64,000 bases of DNA from Pontederia crassipes. Lineage: Eukaryota > Streptophyta > Magnoliopsida > Commelinales > Pontederiaceae. The stretch lies in contig JAUKPH010000023.1 in the NCBI GenBank assembly GCA_030549335.1, positions 2,604,001 through 2,668,000 on the forward strand, given 5' to 3'. A model generated the notes under the pieces. The model searched no databases. It worked only from the letters and a program-made list of their open reading frames with translations, and was not told the DNA's origin. The position numbers and the translations under genes are program-made. The stretch's first letter is position 1. Each line of letters starts with the position of its first letter. Shown piece after piece: positions 21,001 through 30,559 of this stretch.

Positions 21001-22905
21001 GCAGAGAGATGGGTGAATTCTCATCTTGTAAAAAAATTAGCATATAAATGGATGACAGGCACAATGTCTGCCAATAGCCATCATTCCTACATTCAAACAA
21101 GAAAAAGGGCAACACATCTATCATTTTTTATTTTTGAGGCTGAAAAGGATGCCTAGCAAGTTTTGTAGCCATCTCAGTTTGTTGATGAGTTCATATCATT
21201 TTTTTTTTTTGTTTTTAGCGTAAACTTATCAGAACATTTAGATATGAGTCAGTAGTCTACTAATTTTCATCGTCTAGATATGTGCACTCCGTCTGGTTCC
21301 CAAACTCTTACACAAGAGATTCTTTTATCATTGCCTTTAGTTTCCAATGTTTCTAGGATCGCCCACCATTTTGCTTATCACATTTCTGACATTCATGTAG
21401 AGATTCATAAAAAGCTAGCATTTTCTAATAATGACTAGCGTATTGATGAATGTGACGGAATTATGGGCATACATGTCAATTACATCTGTGTCATAAGCTT
21501 CATCCCAACATTACTTTTAACGATTTTTACGAGTGAGTGACTGCTACTTTATAGTCTTCATGAACAAGAACCTTTTTTTAGGGGAAAAATGATGATTAAT
21601 CATCCAAAACCATATATTCAAGAAGAAGAACCTAATACTTGTATACTCAATTTGCCACTTGCTTATAGCATAAGTTCAGTGGCTAGAGTTGAGGATTTTC
21701 ACTCGTAATGTGATCCCTTTGAGCCATCTCCTTTCAGTTTGTTGGTCTAACCATCCACTTGCTACAGTTGCTTGTATTAATGATGTTGATTTTTGACATC
21801 TTGATGTTACTTTGTTGCACTTGTGTCTCCTTGCAACTCATCTGAGTCGAGATTTTGTTAGCAAAGAAGAATTGATGTAAAACAAGAATAAACTTATGGG
21901 CTTTTGGGCCATCAATCATTAGTAATTAGACTTGGACATTCCTCCGTCCACAGTTTAGTTAAGAATCTATTTGGAGTATTTTTTTATAATAGATTTTCAT
22001 TGTAATAGATTTTCTTTTATTTGATTTTCCTAGTTATTTGTCCTGAGTTGTTTAAAACCTTACAAATACTTGTGCTTGAAAATAGACATGATGAATGAAT
22101 ATTTGAGTGGACTCAAGTCTCCACCACACTCCTGTCATATTGTTAGAATCTTTCTAACCCAATATAAAAAATGAAAAGAATCTTTCTAGTTTCTTTCGAA
22201 GTCAAGTGCAATATGTGTATGATGTCTATTGTTTTCCACTGAGGAAAAATACACCAAAGAGTACGCATGCCTTGTGAAAAAAAAAAAAACTGTGAAGAAG
22301 CTAAAATTTTACAACTGCAAATTCTTGAAAGTTTCAACACTCCAACTAGAAGTATGGATATATATTGAAGACCAGCATTCAGAAAACATAAACATCATAT
22401 GGACTTTTGATCAGTGTGCTTCTTCTGTTCTCGACTCACTGAGGTTTACGGACAAACAAAGCCTAATTTGTAAGATGTTGTTTTGGCATGGCATTAATTC
22501 ATTGCCTCCTACGCGAATTCTTGCCCAATACTAAAGGGGGAAATTACCTCAATCACGGAAGCGCCAGAGAACCTCGTCCTCTGCTGCCACACGTACTCAG
22601 CAAGAACCACGCTGCACGGCCACACGAACATCCCGTAATCCTCTCGCATGCTCTGAGGAAGGTAATAATATCATCAAGCGAAGCGATCCAAACTGCGTAA
22701 ACAATAACAAACAGGAAGACTGCCTATTTTTCGTGGTTACCTCAATGATGTCGATGCAGAAGTCGTGGTTCTCCATGGAGCATTCGCCGCCGAAGTAATG
22801 GCGCGATACGGTAACCATGTTACGTTGGGATGACGGCGAACCGTCGCTCGCGCTAGACGTCGGCGACGACCCCGCCGCCGGTCTGTCGTCGGGTTCCTCC
22901 ATCAT
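15041..22905 (-). CDS. METTL23-like SAM-dependent protein methyltransferase, 7 exons
   Basis: Exons on the minus strand are 22905-22741, 22652-22548, 15915-15829, 15671-15621, 15535-15442, 15371-15287 and 15197-15041. All borders are GT-AG, phases agree and the join is 744 nt (247 codons plus TGA) with no stop. Residues 1-35 are acidic and Ser/Pro-rich. Then come HYFGG, an IDIIE strand, DYGMFVWPCSVVLAEYVWQQ, the SAM-binding motif IELGAGTSLPGLVAAKLGAD (across the exon 2/3 joint), the acidic motif VILTDNSN, the GLTWGEWD and GADVLYD motifs, and a C-terminal NIQLVEIIL strand. This matches plant METTL23-like proteins, seven-beta-strand methyltransferases. Human METTL23 is reported to methylate histone arginine; the plant substrate is unknown to me. 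The start is the first of two tandem ATGs. Exons 1-2 are GC-rich and later exons AT-rich. Intron 2 is about 6.6 kb and full of transposons; the other introns are 70-157 bp. Confidence 0.92.
15985..16130. repeat. Imperfect local duplication in intron 2
   Basis: The stretch from ATATTCTATTGATG to CATAATCC occurs twice in a row (about 15990-16050 and 16058-16128). The second copy carries a few extra bases (AGTTATA). Both contain AAGCCCAAATGAG and TTAGTGGTCT. Confidence 0.8.
16697..16718 (-). mobile_element. 22-bp poly(A) micro-retroposon with 11-bp TSD
   Basis: On the minus strand the insert is TCTCCTC followed by 15 A. It is flanked by perfect direct repeats TCTGGGACGAA (16686-16696 and 16719-16729). 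Target duplication plus a poly(A) tail is the mark of LINE-driven retroposition, so this looks like an extremely 5'-truncated insertion. An insert with the same TCTCCT start occurs at 20863. Confidence 0.7.
16760..17590 (+). mobile_element. L1-type LINE fragment: reverse transcriptase
   Basis: The + translation gives non-LTR reverse transcriptase text. ADFCPIALSN and FQLISKVQAKTLHGL (16774 on) are followed by QLSFVRGPSITDSFVL and FWRRRECKSFL. Next come KVDFARA-like text with LWQSLCKHGFPNIWIAGMNG and TDKWIHFNRS (17030-17227). Downstream, ARKLHCFLIGGRLILLN and LPIYHMM (about 17480-17565) match the region after the palm and thumb. Stops and frame changes are frequent, so this is a dead, internally damaged copy. 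Neither LINE end is visible. Confidence 0.78.
17591..18925 (-). mobile_element. LINE C-terminal remnant, minus strand
   Basis: Minus-strand frames at 17656-17883 contain MVASLGDGTAFSLWHHEWLP followed by LPRLLALAADE. This is the GDGxxxxFWHDxWL block that precedes the zinc-knuckle of plant L1 ORF2 proteins. Its orientation is opposite to the reverse transcriptase at 16760-17590, so it is a separate fragment. Sequence to about 18900 is probably more of the same copy but was not confirmed. A segment GGCTGTATGGCTGAGTTG is shared with 17350-17370. Confidence 0.55.
18926..20178. mobile_element. Complete non-autonomous Mutator-like element (Pack-MULE-like), 1253 bp
   Basis: The ends are GGGTAAATTACACGATTGG and its complement. 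The terminal inverted repeats extend about 270 bp (18926-19200 and 19895-20178). The element is flanked by a perfect 10-bp target duplication CAACACCAAC (18916-18925 and 20179-20188), in the 8-11-bp range of Mutator-like elements. The interior is GC-rich. A GGGGGCCGGCGCCCCCTTTG-like module lies near each TIR (about 19217 and 19858) and a captured receptor-kinase ectodomain fragment lies between. No transposase is present. The intact TSD suggests a fairly recent insertion, into LINE-derived sequence within the methyltransferase intron. Confidence 0.9.
19252..19720 (-). pseudogene. Captured CRINKLY4-related (CCR) receptor ectodomain fragment
   Basis: The minus strand reads for about 156 codons with a single stop. 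It shows RCC1-like repeats of the CR4/CCR receptor-kinase extracellular domain: SYSAIAAGDGFLCGL, then VYRGEPLTALESSDTHVCGL, ELRCWRW, FSEIAVGRDFVCRLLDGGVI, RCFGGD, and TIGAGTRRACGVSTAGKLCC ending at WGAGA. Paired Cys and Trp positions are typical. There is no signal peptide, transmembrane or kinase part. The one TGA (19582-19584) sits where the family has a coding residue before VY. The fragment lies wholly inside the Mutator-like element, so it is a transduplicated piece. It was probably captured recently, given its nearly open frame. Any function (for example antisense or siRNA effects on the donor gene) is speculation. Confidence 0.82.
20540..21040 (+). mobile_element. LINE ORF2 3' part with zinc-knuckle (zf-RVT) region
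   Basis: The + translation around 20580-20800 reads TWKLKIPKNVNIFVLLPRQC and LLTRSYIQ, then in another frame LDHLFFACLMAKEVWQRAG-like text. This is the zf-RVT block of plant L1 elements. Near 20920-21000 follows a SIWLQCNGCLF / REKVYGENIVAVAERW segment typical of the last part of ORF2. The copy is broken by frame changes. It may belong to the same LINE as 16760-17590, separated by later insertions. Confidence 0.6.
20863..20878 (+). mobile_element. 16-bp poly(A) micro-retroposon with 15-bp TSD
   Basis: The insert TCTCCTAAAAAAAAAA is flanked by perfect 15-bp direct repeats GGTGTATGTCTGAAG (20848-20862 and 20879-20893). The host sequence is a LINE remnant. Together with 16697-16718 it indicates two separate events leaving the same TCTCCT-poly(A) 3' end. 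Confidence 0.75.
21240..22140 (+). mobile_element. Probable gypsy 3' remnant and LTR-like end
   Basis: Translation near 21355-21430 (IAHHFAYHISDIHVEIHKKL) resembles the integrase C-terminal linker of gypsy elements. Sequence at 21950-22130 (TTTTCATTGTAATAG, AATGAATATTTGAGTG) resembles the transcribed end of a plant LTR. The element is broken and its boundaries are uncertain. Confidence 0.35.
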
Positions 22906-23000
22906 CTAAAGCCAAGCAGCGTTCTCCTCCAATTTACTCATTCGGCCCAACTACAGCTAACTTATTTCAGCCTAAATGGTTTGGGCGGGCCCATTTATTT
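22906..23000 (-). promoter_or_regulatory. Proximal promoter with two site II (TGGGCC) elements
   Basis: On the minus strand TGGGCC occurs at 22949-22944 and 22993-22988, about 40 and 85 bp upstream of the methyltransferase start codon. Paired TGGGCC/T site II elements are typical of TCP-bound promoters of plant housekeeping genes. No TATA box is evident close by. Use of the sites is inferred. Confidence 0.55.
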
Positions 23001-23187
23001 AAAGTTAACTTTTTTTTGTTTATGTTTGGAGAATATATGTAGGAATTTAATGGAGGTGTAGATCTTCATAGTGTAAATCAGTCATTTTTGCTAAGTTGCT
23101 ATTTTTTCATAAATAAAGTGTATATATCAAAAACAAAAAACTGCCAATGTGTAACCTTACACTTATCTAAAAAGGTTGATTTACACA

Positions 23188-23191
<4 letters not shown>

Positions 23192-23219
<28 letters not shown>
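23192..23219. repeat. TA microsatellite upstream of the methyltransferase gene
   Basis: An (AT)n run followed by a short (AG)n, about 290 bp upstream of the start codon. Confidence 0.95.
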
Positions 23220-23225
<6 letters not shown>

Positions 23226-23275
23226 GAGAGAGAGTTTAAGTAATATGCATTCAATGCAAACAATGAATTTGAATT

Positions 23276-23346
23276 GTTAGATAATGATTATATGATTGAG
23301 ATTAAATTTAATAGATGTTGAATCTCAATCATATAACTAACAATCA
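23276..23346. repeat. Short imperfect inverted repeat
   Basis: A left arm around ATTATATGATTGAGATT (23285-23304) pairs with AATCTCAATCATATAACTAAC (23321-23340). It could be a decayed small MITE or a chance stem-loop. No target duplication was recognised. Confidence 0.5.
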
Positions 23347-23349
23347 TGA

Positions 23350-23860
23350 TTTGTTGGTTGTACAAAAGTTGGTTGCATGCTCTAATGCAGGGTTAACACT
23401 TTGCAGTTGGAGTGGAAAGGAAACCAATGAAGAACTATTTTTTTTAGGGTTTTGCTGCCTCACTACAGGCATACCAGTGCTGGATACAACCATAGCACAC
23501 CACTCATGAAATGAGTGATATGTTTGCTAGCACACAATGTCAAAAAGGAATTGTGTTGTTCATGTGCTACGAACGGATGGTAGTTAAGCCAATTCAACTG
23601 TATTGTACCTCTATGAACCATTAAGTGTGGATTTGTCTAAATTTCCTTTTATTATATTGTATTTTATCATTAATTGATGTTATTGGATCCTGTCATGTGA
23701 TGACATGTCCTATTATGATGTGCTATCTTATGTTATGATCATGTTGTGTTATGTTATGTTTATTGCATCGTATCATGATTGTTTGGCACACTTAAAATTT
23801 GAATTGCATGTCAAGATTTAGAGTTAAAATGAATATTATATTGAAATGACACATTGAGGT
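23350..23860. other. Spacer, no gene seen
   Basis: No supported gene. It includes a TATGTTATG-rich low-complexity patch at about 23700-23770. Confidence 0.5.
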
Positions 23861-24749
23861 TAAGTACTTAGCCCTTACTAGATTGTGGTTGATTGTGCCC
23901 GGAGGTGGGTAATTGTTATGGCATGCTTTCAGGATGCCATTTTTGGGTGCAAGTGCAATCTGGCTCGGCCAACCAATGGGGTAAGGATAACCGAGTACCT
24001 CAATGAATGAACGAAGGATTGTTAAAGATTATTTGAGAACCTAATCAAGATAATTAATTAAGTGGCAAGAACATATTGTTCTCATGAATTTTGTACATTA
24101 AAAGGATGAATTATTAGCCACTATGTATATGGATAATGTGCATTGAAAGACATTAACGCAATGAATATATTGAATTGGAATGTATTATTGATAATTGTCA
24201 TTAAAGTTTTATGATAAATCTATTGTTGCTTATCATTTTATGGATTGTTAAATTGCTTATCTATATAGACCTTACATATAACTAATGGAGGTGGACCTCC
24301 CCGACATTTGGGTTCTTATAGGTATGAAAGAGTGAGGTGAAGTCGGTGGAGCTCATGAGACGGTTAACACATGGTGTCATGTTTGGTTTCCTTATGTCAT
24401 AGTGTTTATGGACATGTAGTTCTCAGCCTATGGGTTGTTTTATGAATTATGTTTTATGTTATACATCCTCCCCATCAGGGACAATATGGAGTTGGTTATC
24501 CTTTATACAGCTTGAGTCATGTTTTGCATTTGGACTCTCCCCCATAATATACTTTAATATCATTTGCGGGTCCTTTATATTATTCGATTATGCTATGTTT
24601 TCATGTAGGTTAGATATTCTTATTATTTACATTCCACTGCAGAAGTTTAATGATATTCTATAGTTATATTGCCATCTATTGTACCATGTAATGCACTTTG
24701 GGACCGCTTACAACTTGGGTCGTGAGGCAAATTTTGTGGGTATTACACA
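23861..24749 (+). repeat. Tekay/Del-like LTR fragment
   Basis: The segment around 24280-24360 (GGAGGTGGACCTCCCCGACA and a following AGGTATGAAAGAGTGAG) matches 27338-27400 in the solo LTR. The end GGGTATTACA at 24749 fits an LTR terminus of this family. The left part is missing or too diverged to see. It is an old fossil. Confidence 0.55.
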
Positions 24750-25514
24750 AATATATTAGAGTCATTCTCGCATGCTTAATTGATCAATGTGGGAATCCGG
24801 CCCACGAATTGTTTAACAAGGATGTTGAGTCCATAAGGGGGAATATTGTAAGGCCCGAAGGTTGAAAAAACCAAGGGTGATAGTCCCATGGAAAAATATG
24901 AAAGTGATCATGAGCTTATGACATTCCCTTTACCTTTCAGGGTGCATTTTAAATTCATGGGAGCTGAAAGCCCAAAGTGAACATTATCTTGATGAGTCAA
25001 GAGGTGTTACAAAGGGCACTCACCAACTACTTTTTAGTTGTCATTTGATCTTCTTCTTGTGCTTTCTAGTTGCAAGTTCTTAATTATTGTCTCAGGTTCT
25101 TATTGTCTTTTCCTGACTCCAATTGAGTGAGTGGGATGATCCAATGTTCTTCTTCTAAGTTAGTGATCCATATCTGGCATAAAGACACAAAATCAAGAGG
25201 GAAATAAAAGTAATGCACAAAGAGGTTTGCACCTTTGGACTACAAGAATAACAAAGTGGACAACTTGTGGCTTAGAGGTACCTTCTCATCCCAACCTTTC
25301 TTTTATTTATTTCTTATTTTTTTAGCACGCACATTTATTATTTGAATTACATGTCAATGTCTCTAACTATATTATTATTTAAATTGCCACTTGTGATGTT
25401 CTTTTAAACTACCACATGAAATGTTCTTCAATTTGTAATAAAATAATTTAGATATGTCGGACTCCTTATTCTATTCTCCTTACTTCTTGATATGATCATT
25501 CTTCCATCTGTTGA
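24750..25514. other. TE-derived spacer, possible second LTR start at 24848
   Basis: AAGGGGGAATAT followed by TGTAAGGCCCGAAGG at 24848 looks like a polypurine tract next to an LTR start, but no continuation could be matched. No gene is seen. Confidence 0.3.
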
Positions 25515-27803
25515 TGTAATACCCTGAACTTTAAGTGACCAAAATATCCTCTAAATTGTGGTAGTTGGAGGGGCAATGTTGACTTTTGCTAAATGGGGCA
25601 GAAAATAAAACCCCAAACCCCTTCTTTCCCCTTTCTTCTTCCACTCTACTTCTCCCTCACATTTGGAGCTACCATTTGTGCCCTAGGTTCTCATCTTCCA
25701 GAGAGGGAGATAGAGGGTACTGCCAATAGCAAGGCAAACTTCATGGGAGGGGGAAGAAGGCACTGAGGAGGAGGCAACAACACTAGTACGGTATAGGGTA
25801 TAAGGTATATAAAAGGGGGAACCCATTTTTGTTTTCATATTTCTTTCCAGACAATCTTCGGTTTGGAAGCGATTATGTGATGGCTTTATGTTAGATTGGT
25901 AGCTAGAGCATTGAGGTCCTAAGCCTCTGAATTTTTTTCATTTCAGTTTCCTTTAATGCTATGGATTTGTCATTGTGAAAATGGAACATATGAATGCATG
26001 AGAACTCTTCAAAGATAAGTGTATTGGGCTCTTTCAAAACCTCCAAAGGGTGTATCATTCATGTATCATTGTAGAAATGAGTTTAGACGACTGAAATAGG
26101 GGAGGTTCTATCAAAATTTTTTTGGCATGGGCATGCCAGAATGTCACGGTCGTAACCAATGTGCATCGCAGTGAAATCGTGTTAAGTACCCTCTTGGGAA
26201 CAACCTTGATGATAGACGGCACGACCGTGACCAAAAGGGCAGGTGATCCAAGCGACGGGCCATAAAATGAAGTCCCCCTTTGACAAACCTTCTGTGATGT
26301 CCGTTGCCATCATGTTATCGGCCGCAACATGGGCACGGGTCGGTTCGGTCATTCTGTGATACTCATTAGATCTCTCTTTACGGGTCGTGAGAATTTGAAG
26401 CCTCTAGCCATAGGTTTTGTGAGGGGCATTTAGGTTGCTCACCGGTCGTGACTAGGGAGCACGGTCTTGTCATATAAAAAGAACGGTCGTGACATATGGG
26501 GTGAGCGACCGTGACACCAGTAATGTGTGGGCGCCCCTCGGCCAACAAGGCTGTGACCCATCAGTGGCACAACCGTGACCATGGGCTGTCACGGCCGTGA
26601 CCACAGGGTGTCACGGCCGTGCCCGATGCTAGAGTTCTTTCCTTGTCATTTTTATAAGCTGCTCCTTCACTTCATTGATTTCCCATTGAACTATAGACGT
26701 TTTCTTATGATTTCTCTAAGACAATATGCAGAGATAAGCATGAATTGATTTAATGTTTAGTTGTATGTCACTTTCATGGTAATGATTATTTTGAGATGGT
26801 TGACCATGCTGTTGAATGACACAGTCTTCGAATTTGCATTCCAAACCATAGGAGTAAAATGTACTATTTTATTAAATATGCATGTTCATTTGTTGAAACT
26901 TGACCCTCGAGGAATTGTATAGTTGTTATTGGTCCCGGACGCGGGTAATCGAATCATTTTGTCCAAAAGTGACCGGGCTTGGCTAGCCATTATTGGCCTC
27001 AGTGATCCTTAATACCGACAACATATGCAATGCACACCAAATTGTTTGTGTAATGATTGATAACCTTAAAATCCGAAGAAGATTTATGGAATCATGACAT
27101 GGATAGAATTGTCATAGTATTGTCTATGGGGCATTAAACATTTAATGCAATTGTGTATTGGCTAGCCATTGATTGGTATTGTACAACATATTATGGACTA
27201 ATGCCCATAAATGGTTTTATGGAAAAGGAATGAATCTCTTATAATTGGCTCTTATGATGCGTTTGCTAAAGTTTCAAACTTATGAACTCTTTTATCTTTT
27301 CATTCTATGTTATCATTTTATTTGGCCCTTTACATACCCTAACGGGAGGTGGGCCTCCCCGACATTCGAGTTCGTGCAGGTATGGAAGAGTGAGATTGGG
27401 CTGGTGGCGAGGCTTGATGAAGTTGCACATGGCAGGGTCCTTTTGCTATATGTTATCATTACTTAGCATGGTTACATTTCAGCCCACGGACTTATGTGTA
27501 TGATCCTATAGTTTATGTTATTTCCCTCTTGTGTAAGGGAATGATGTATTACTTTGGGAGGTAGACCAACGATCGTTTGTACCATCAGTGATGTACCATC
27601 GGCAATCCTTAACCGGTACCATATTTGGATTACTACTATCAGATCATGCTTCTATCATATTCTTATCAAATTTTATGTTTATGTTTCCGTTGCATATTGA
27701 TTCACATCCTTTAAGTCATTGCATTGTACATCATATTGTTGCCACGTAACTATCTCGGGGCTCGCTCTTGACATGTGTCGTAGGGTGGATTCGGGGCGTT
27801 AAA
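25515..27803 (+). mobile_element. Solo LTR, Tekay/Del-like gypsy, TSD GTTGA
   Basis: It starts TGTAATACCCTGAAC and ends GGGGCGTTAAA (2289 bp). It is bounded by the 5-bp direct repeat GTTGA (25510-25514 and 27804-27808), so it is a complete single LTR left after LTR-LTR recombination. A pyrimidine-rich tract follows the start. The middle carries a cluster of GGCCGTGAC / GTCACGGCC words. The 3' part shares the GGTGGGCCTCCCCGACATT segment with 24280. No coding content. Confidence 0.82.
26110..26640. repeat. Cluster of CGGCCGTGAC-type palindromic words
   Basis: About ten copies of GGTCGTGAC, ACGGCCGTGAC or the complement GTCACGGCC occur within 530 bp. The densest part is 26570-26625, where two GTCACGGCCGTG units lie about 25 bp apart. 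Each is centred on the self-complementary hexamer CGGCCG or a variant. Confidence 0.8.
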
Positions 27804-28199
27804 GTTGATACTTCATGCTCTTCCATATCATTATTTTGATTTAGTAATATATCTTGCTCACATAATTGTCTGCTATGAGCTTATGATTGTTATCCTTGTG
27901 ACTGCTGGGACATAACATTTACCCCCTGAAGAAGAAATAATCTCATTCTTGAGGTCAAACTGAGAAATCTTTTTTGAAAACTCAGAGAAGACTTCCCAAG
28001 CGGTATCTTTCAAAGGAGATCATTCCCATTGAACTTGGACAAATTGTGTCTTTTGTTTTATTTCTCAATTGGACGGAACAACTATAGGTTTCAAAGTAGG
28101 TCCTCTATTTGGTTAGGGAATAGGAGCTAGATTAAGCTCTTATTCCGTACTTTTTTTTACTAAACAAGTCTTTTTTTTTTGTTTTGTTCTGGCAGGACC

Positions 28200-29340
28200 C
28201 ACAACACTAAATGGGGGAAAGAAGCAAAATGGCTAGAATACGAAGTTCTTGTGTGAAGCAGGAATTTGACAATCCATTGGTCGTGGTTGGTCACAAACAT
28301 GCTTCACTCCATCATGGCCGTGACAATGTTGTCATGGTCGTGACTGAGTACTTGTTTCGGCCCTCTTCGGTCTCGGCCGTTCCAGGACCTAGAACGGCCG
28401 TGCCAGCGTCCTGGAAGTCCGATCTTCCACCCAAAATTCTCGATTTTTTTAGATTAAAACTTCAGTAAAAACAATCTAAAACATTATAAATATTGCAGGT
28501 ACGATCTCTCAGCATCTATGCATCATAAAACATAGTAAAACATGCAATTTCCATTCATTAAAATGATTTAGAGCTTTTTCTTAGAAATTCATACAACTAA
28601 CAAAATATATTCTATGCATAGTATTCTGACAGCAGACACTAGAACATTAATAACTTAAGTTATACTTGTTCTTTTCAAATGATTCCAATCTTCACAGAAA
28701 GATAACACAAACCTTTAATTTGTGAATAAATTTTAATCCTAATTCAAAAGTAGCTCTAGTCTATGATCAAATGAATGAACCGCCGATTCAGTATTTCCAA
28801 TTTATTATATGTTTTACAATTTATCTCGTCGTTACCCAAGACAATAGTACGATGTTTGGATCATAACTATTTTTATACATCTTCAAATTGGATGAAAGAA
28901 ATTTCTGTGGCAACTAAGTAATTTTTGGATAAGTAAAACCTACTCAAATAATTATTACAAAATAGTCATAGATTTAATAGATTTTGCAACCTAAATCATG
29001 CAACTCTCAATCAAAATCCCTATCAAGAATAGGGTGTTCTTGAAACTTTCAATCCAAATAAAAATATCATTGAGAGCGGAGAGAGGGGTTTGGATCTCCT
29101 TTACATACTTATGATCTTGTTCTTCAATATTAATCCCTTTTCCCTTGTCCATGTTCTCTTCCTCTTTGCCCTCTTTTTCTTCCTCGTTCTCCTCATTTTT
29201 CCTTCTCTTAAGTTGCAACCGTCATGTGGGAGAAATAAGAAAAGAGATGAGAGGGAAGGTTTGGGAGTTTTTATAGAGCCTAATCTAGAGTTTTAGTCAA
29301 AATGCTCAAATAAATTTGGCCCAAAATTGGAGTTGTTACA
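28200..29340 (-). repeat. Tekay/Del-like LTR, minus strand
   Basis: On the minus strand the LTR begins TGTAACAACTCCAATTTTGG at 29340, next to a GGGGGAAGGA purine tract. It carries a pyrimidine-rich 5' section, and at about 28280-28410 the same GGCCGTGAC words as the solo LTR at 25515. The distal edge (left) is uncertain, possibly near 27960. Confidence 0.6.
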
Positions 29341-29910
29341 TCCTTCCCCCTCAAAAGAAATTCATCCTCGAATGTCAATCTTATTTATGCACTCACAAAG
29401 TTTCCTTCATTATTCCTTACTTAATCATTATCAATGTAAAAGGTATTGATGCATAAACAATCATGTAGGCATTAGCATAATGGACGTTACTTAAGGGTTA
29501 CCTTAGTCTTCATCATTCATGTTTTGAATCTCATCAACCTCCATGGCATGGACTCTACCTGCAGCTCTCTGTTGTCCGTCATTTTGTTTGGCCTTCCCTT
29601 TGTCTTTATGATCTTCTCGCTTTCCAGGGCAATCTCTAATAAAGTGTCTTGCTTGACCACACTAAATGCAGACACCAGCTTTCACTCTACATTCGCCTAA
29701 GTGAAATTTCCTACAATGTGCGCAACGTTGTTGTTCTTTGTCCTCGTCACCTTTCTTATAGGGCTTAGAGTCTTCAGCCCTCTTTTCTTTCCTTTGTTAC
29801 TTTTTGGACTCCTTCCTTGACTCTTGTCTTGTTCATATCTCTTCTGGATGTCAATCTCCTTGCCCAACTTCAATGCTTTCCAGAGATTAATTGTCTTTCT
29901 TAGTTAATAA
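29341..29910 (-). pseudogene. Gypsy gag zinc-knuckle fossil, minus strand
   Basis: The minus strand shows the retroviral-type double zinc-knuckle of Tekay-like gag (CRKFHLGECRVKAGVC, then CGQARHFIRDCPGK; about 29600-29720) and a hydrophilic tail before the purine tract at 29345. No pol domain is seen, and the LTR at 28200-29340 follows directly. The piece is broken and looks like part of a non-autonomous or decayed copy. Confidence 0.65.
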
Positions 29911-30500
29911 TTATCCCTGTGGGAATAGTTAATTATGATTGCATGAAGTATGTGGAATTGATTTAAGAGTTTTATGTCTAAGAAGTGAATAACACAACTC
30001 ATAGGATCTTGGATGGAATGTGTGTTGTGCGCTCTATTAAACATTACCATTGCATGGGTGTTAATAGTTTAGAATCTTCATTTTAATGCATCTTATTCTA
30101 TGTTTAACTCGATGATAATCCTAGATGGAATAATTGTTGTTAAGCTTAAGATTAAGATAGTTTGATTTATTCTGATAGAAGCTCAAAACTTGGAGCAGAT
30201 TCTAATTCATCAATTGAAACGAACTTAATATTCTCAAGTGCTATCCGTTTGTCTATTTTGTGATTTATCATCCTTAGGACTTATGCATTGGTAGTTTAAT
30301 TTAGTTTTAGTTTTCTTTATTTTTCTATTATTTTACTTTCTACACATCTTTTACTCAAAACTTTATGTCGTCTCCTATTAGCCTATGAGATTTGATAGAT
30401 AAGTAAACTAGTTCCTTGTGAGCTTGACACTCTACTTTTACACTTTATTACTTGAGCGATTAGTGCACTTGCTAGCTTATTATTATCAATTTTCGCATCA
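29911..30500 (+). repeat. LTR-like segment ending in a primer-site-like motif
   Basis: The sequence ending GCATCAAGTTTTTG at about 30496-30510 parallels the minus-strand LTR edge at 48997 (CATCAAGTTTTTGGCACC in the complement). The upstream AGTTCCTTGTGAGC and TTGCTAGC blocks also match between the two. Both look like LTR ends of one Athila/Tat-type family. Confidence 0.5.
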
Positions 30501-30559
30501 AGTTTTTGACATCATTGATAGTGAACTATTCTTTACTTTCTACTCTTATTTTACGCTAC

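Larger units (their letters stand above)
15916..22547 (-). other. Giant intron 2 of the methyltransferase gene, TE-filled
   Basis: The donor GTAATTTCC follows exon 2 and the acceptor ...CATGCAG precedes exon 3, giving 6632 bp. The content includes a 70-bp-scale local duplication (15985-16130), LINE pieces in both orientations, two poly(A) micro-insertions, a complete Mutator-like element and a gypsy-like 3' remnant. The coding frame across the intron is intact, so correct splicing is expected unless cryptic sites interfere. Confidence 0.88.

Noticed and set aside
23276-23346. Stem-loop considered as a MITE or miRNA precursor
   Set aside because: Kept only as a short repeat: imperfect pairing, no TSD and no second copy in the window.
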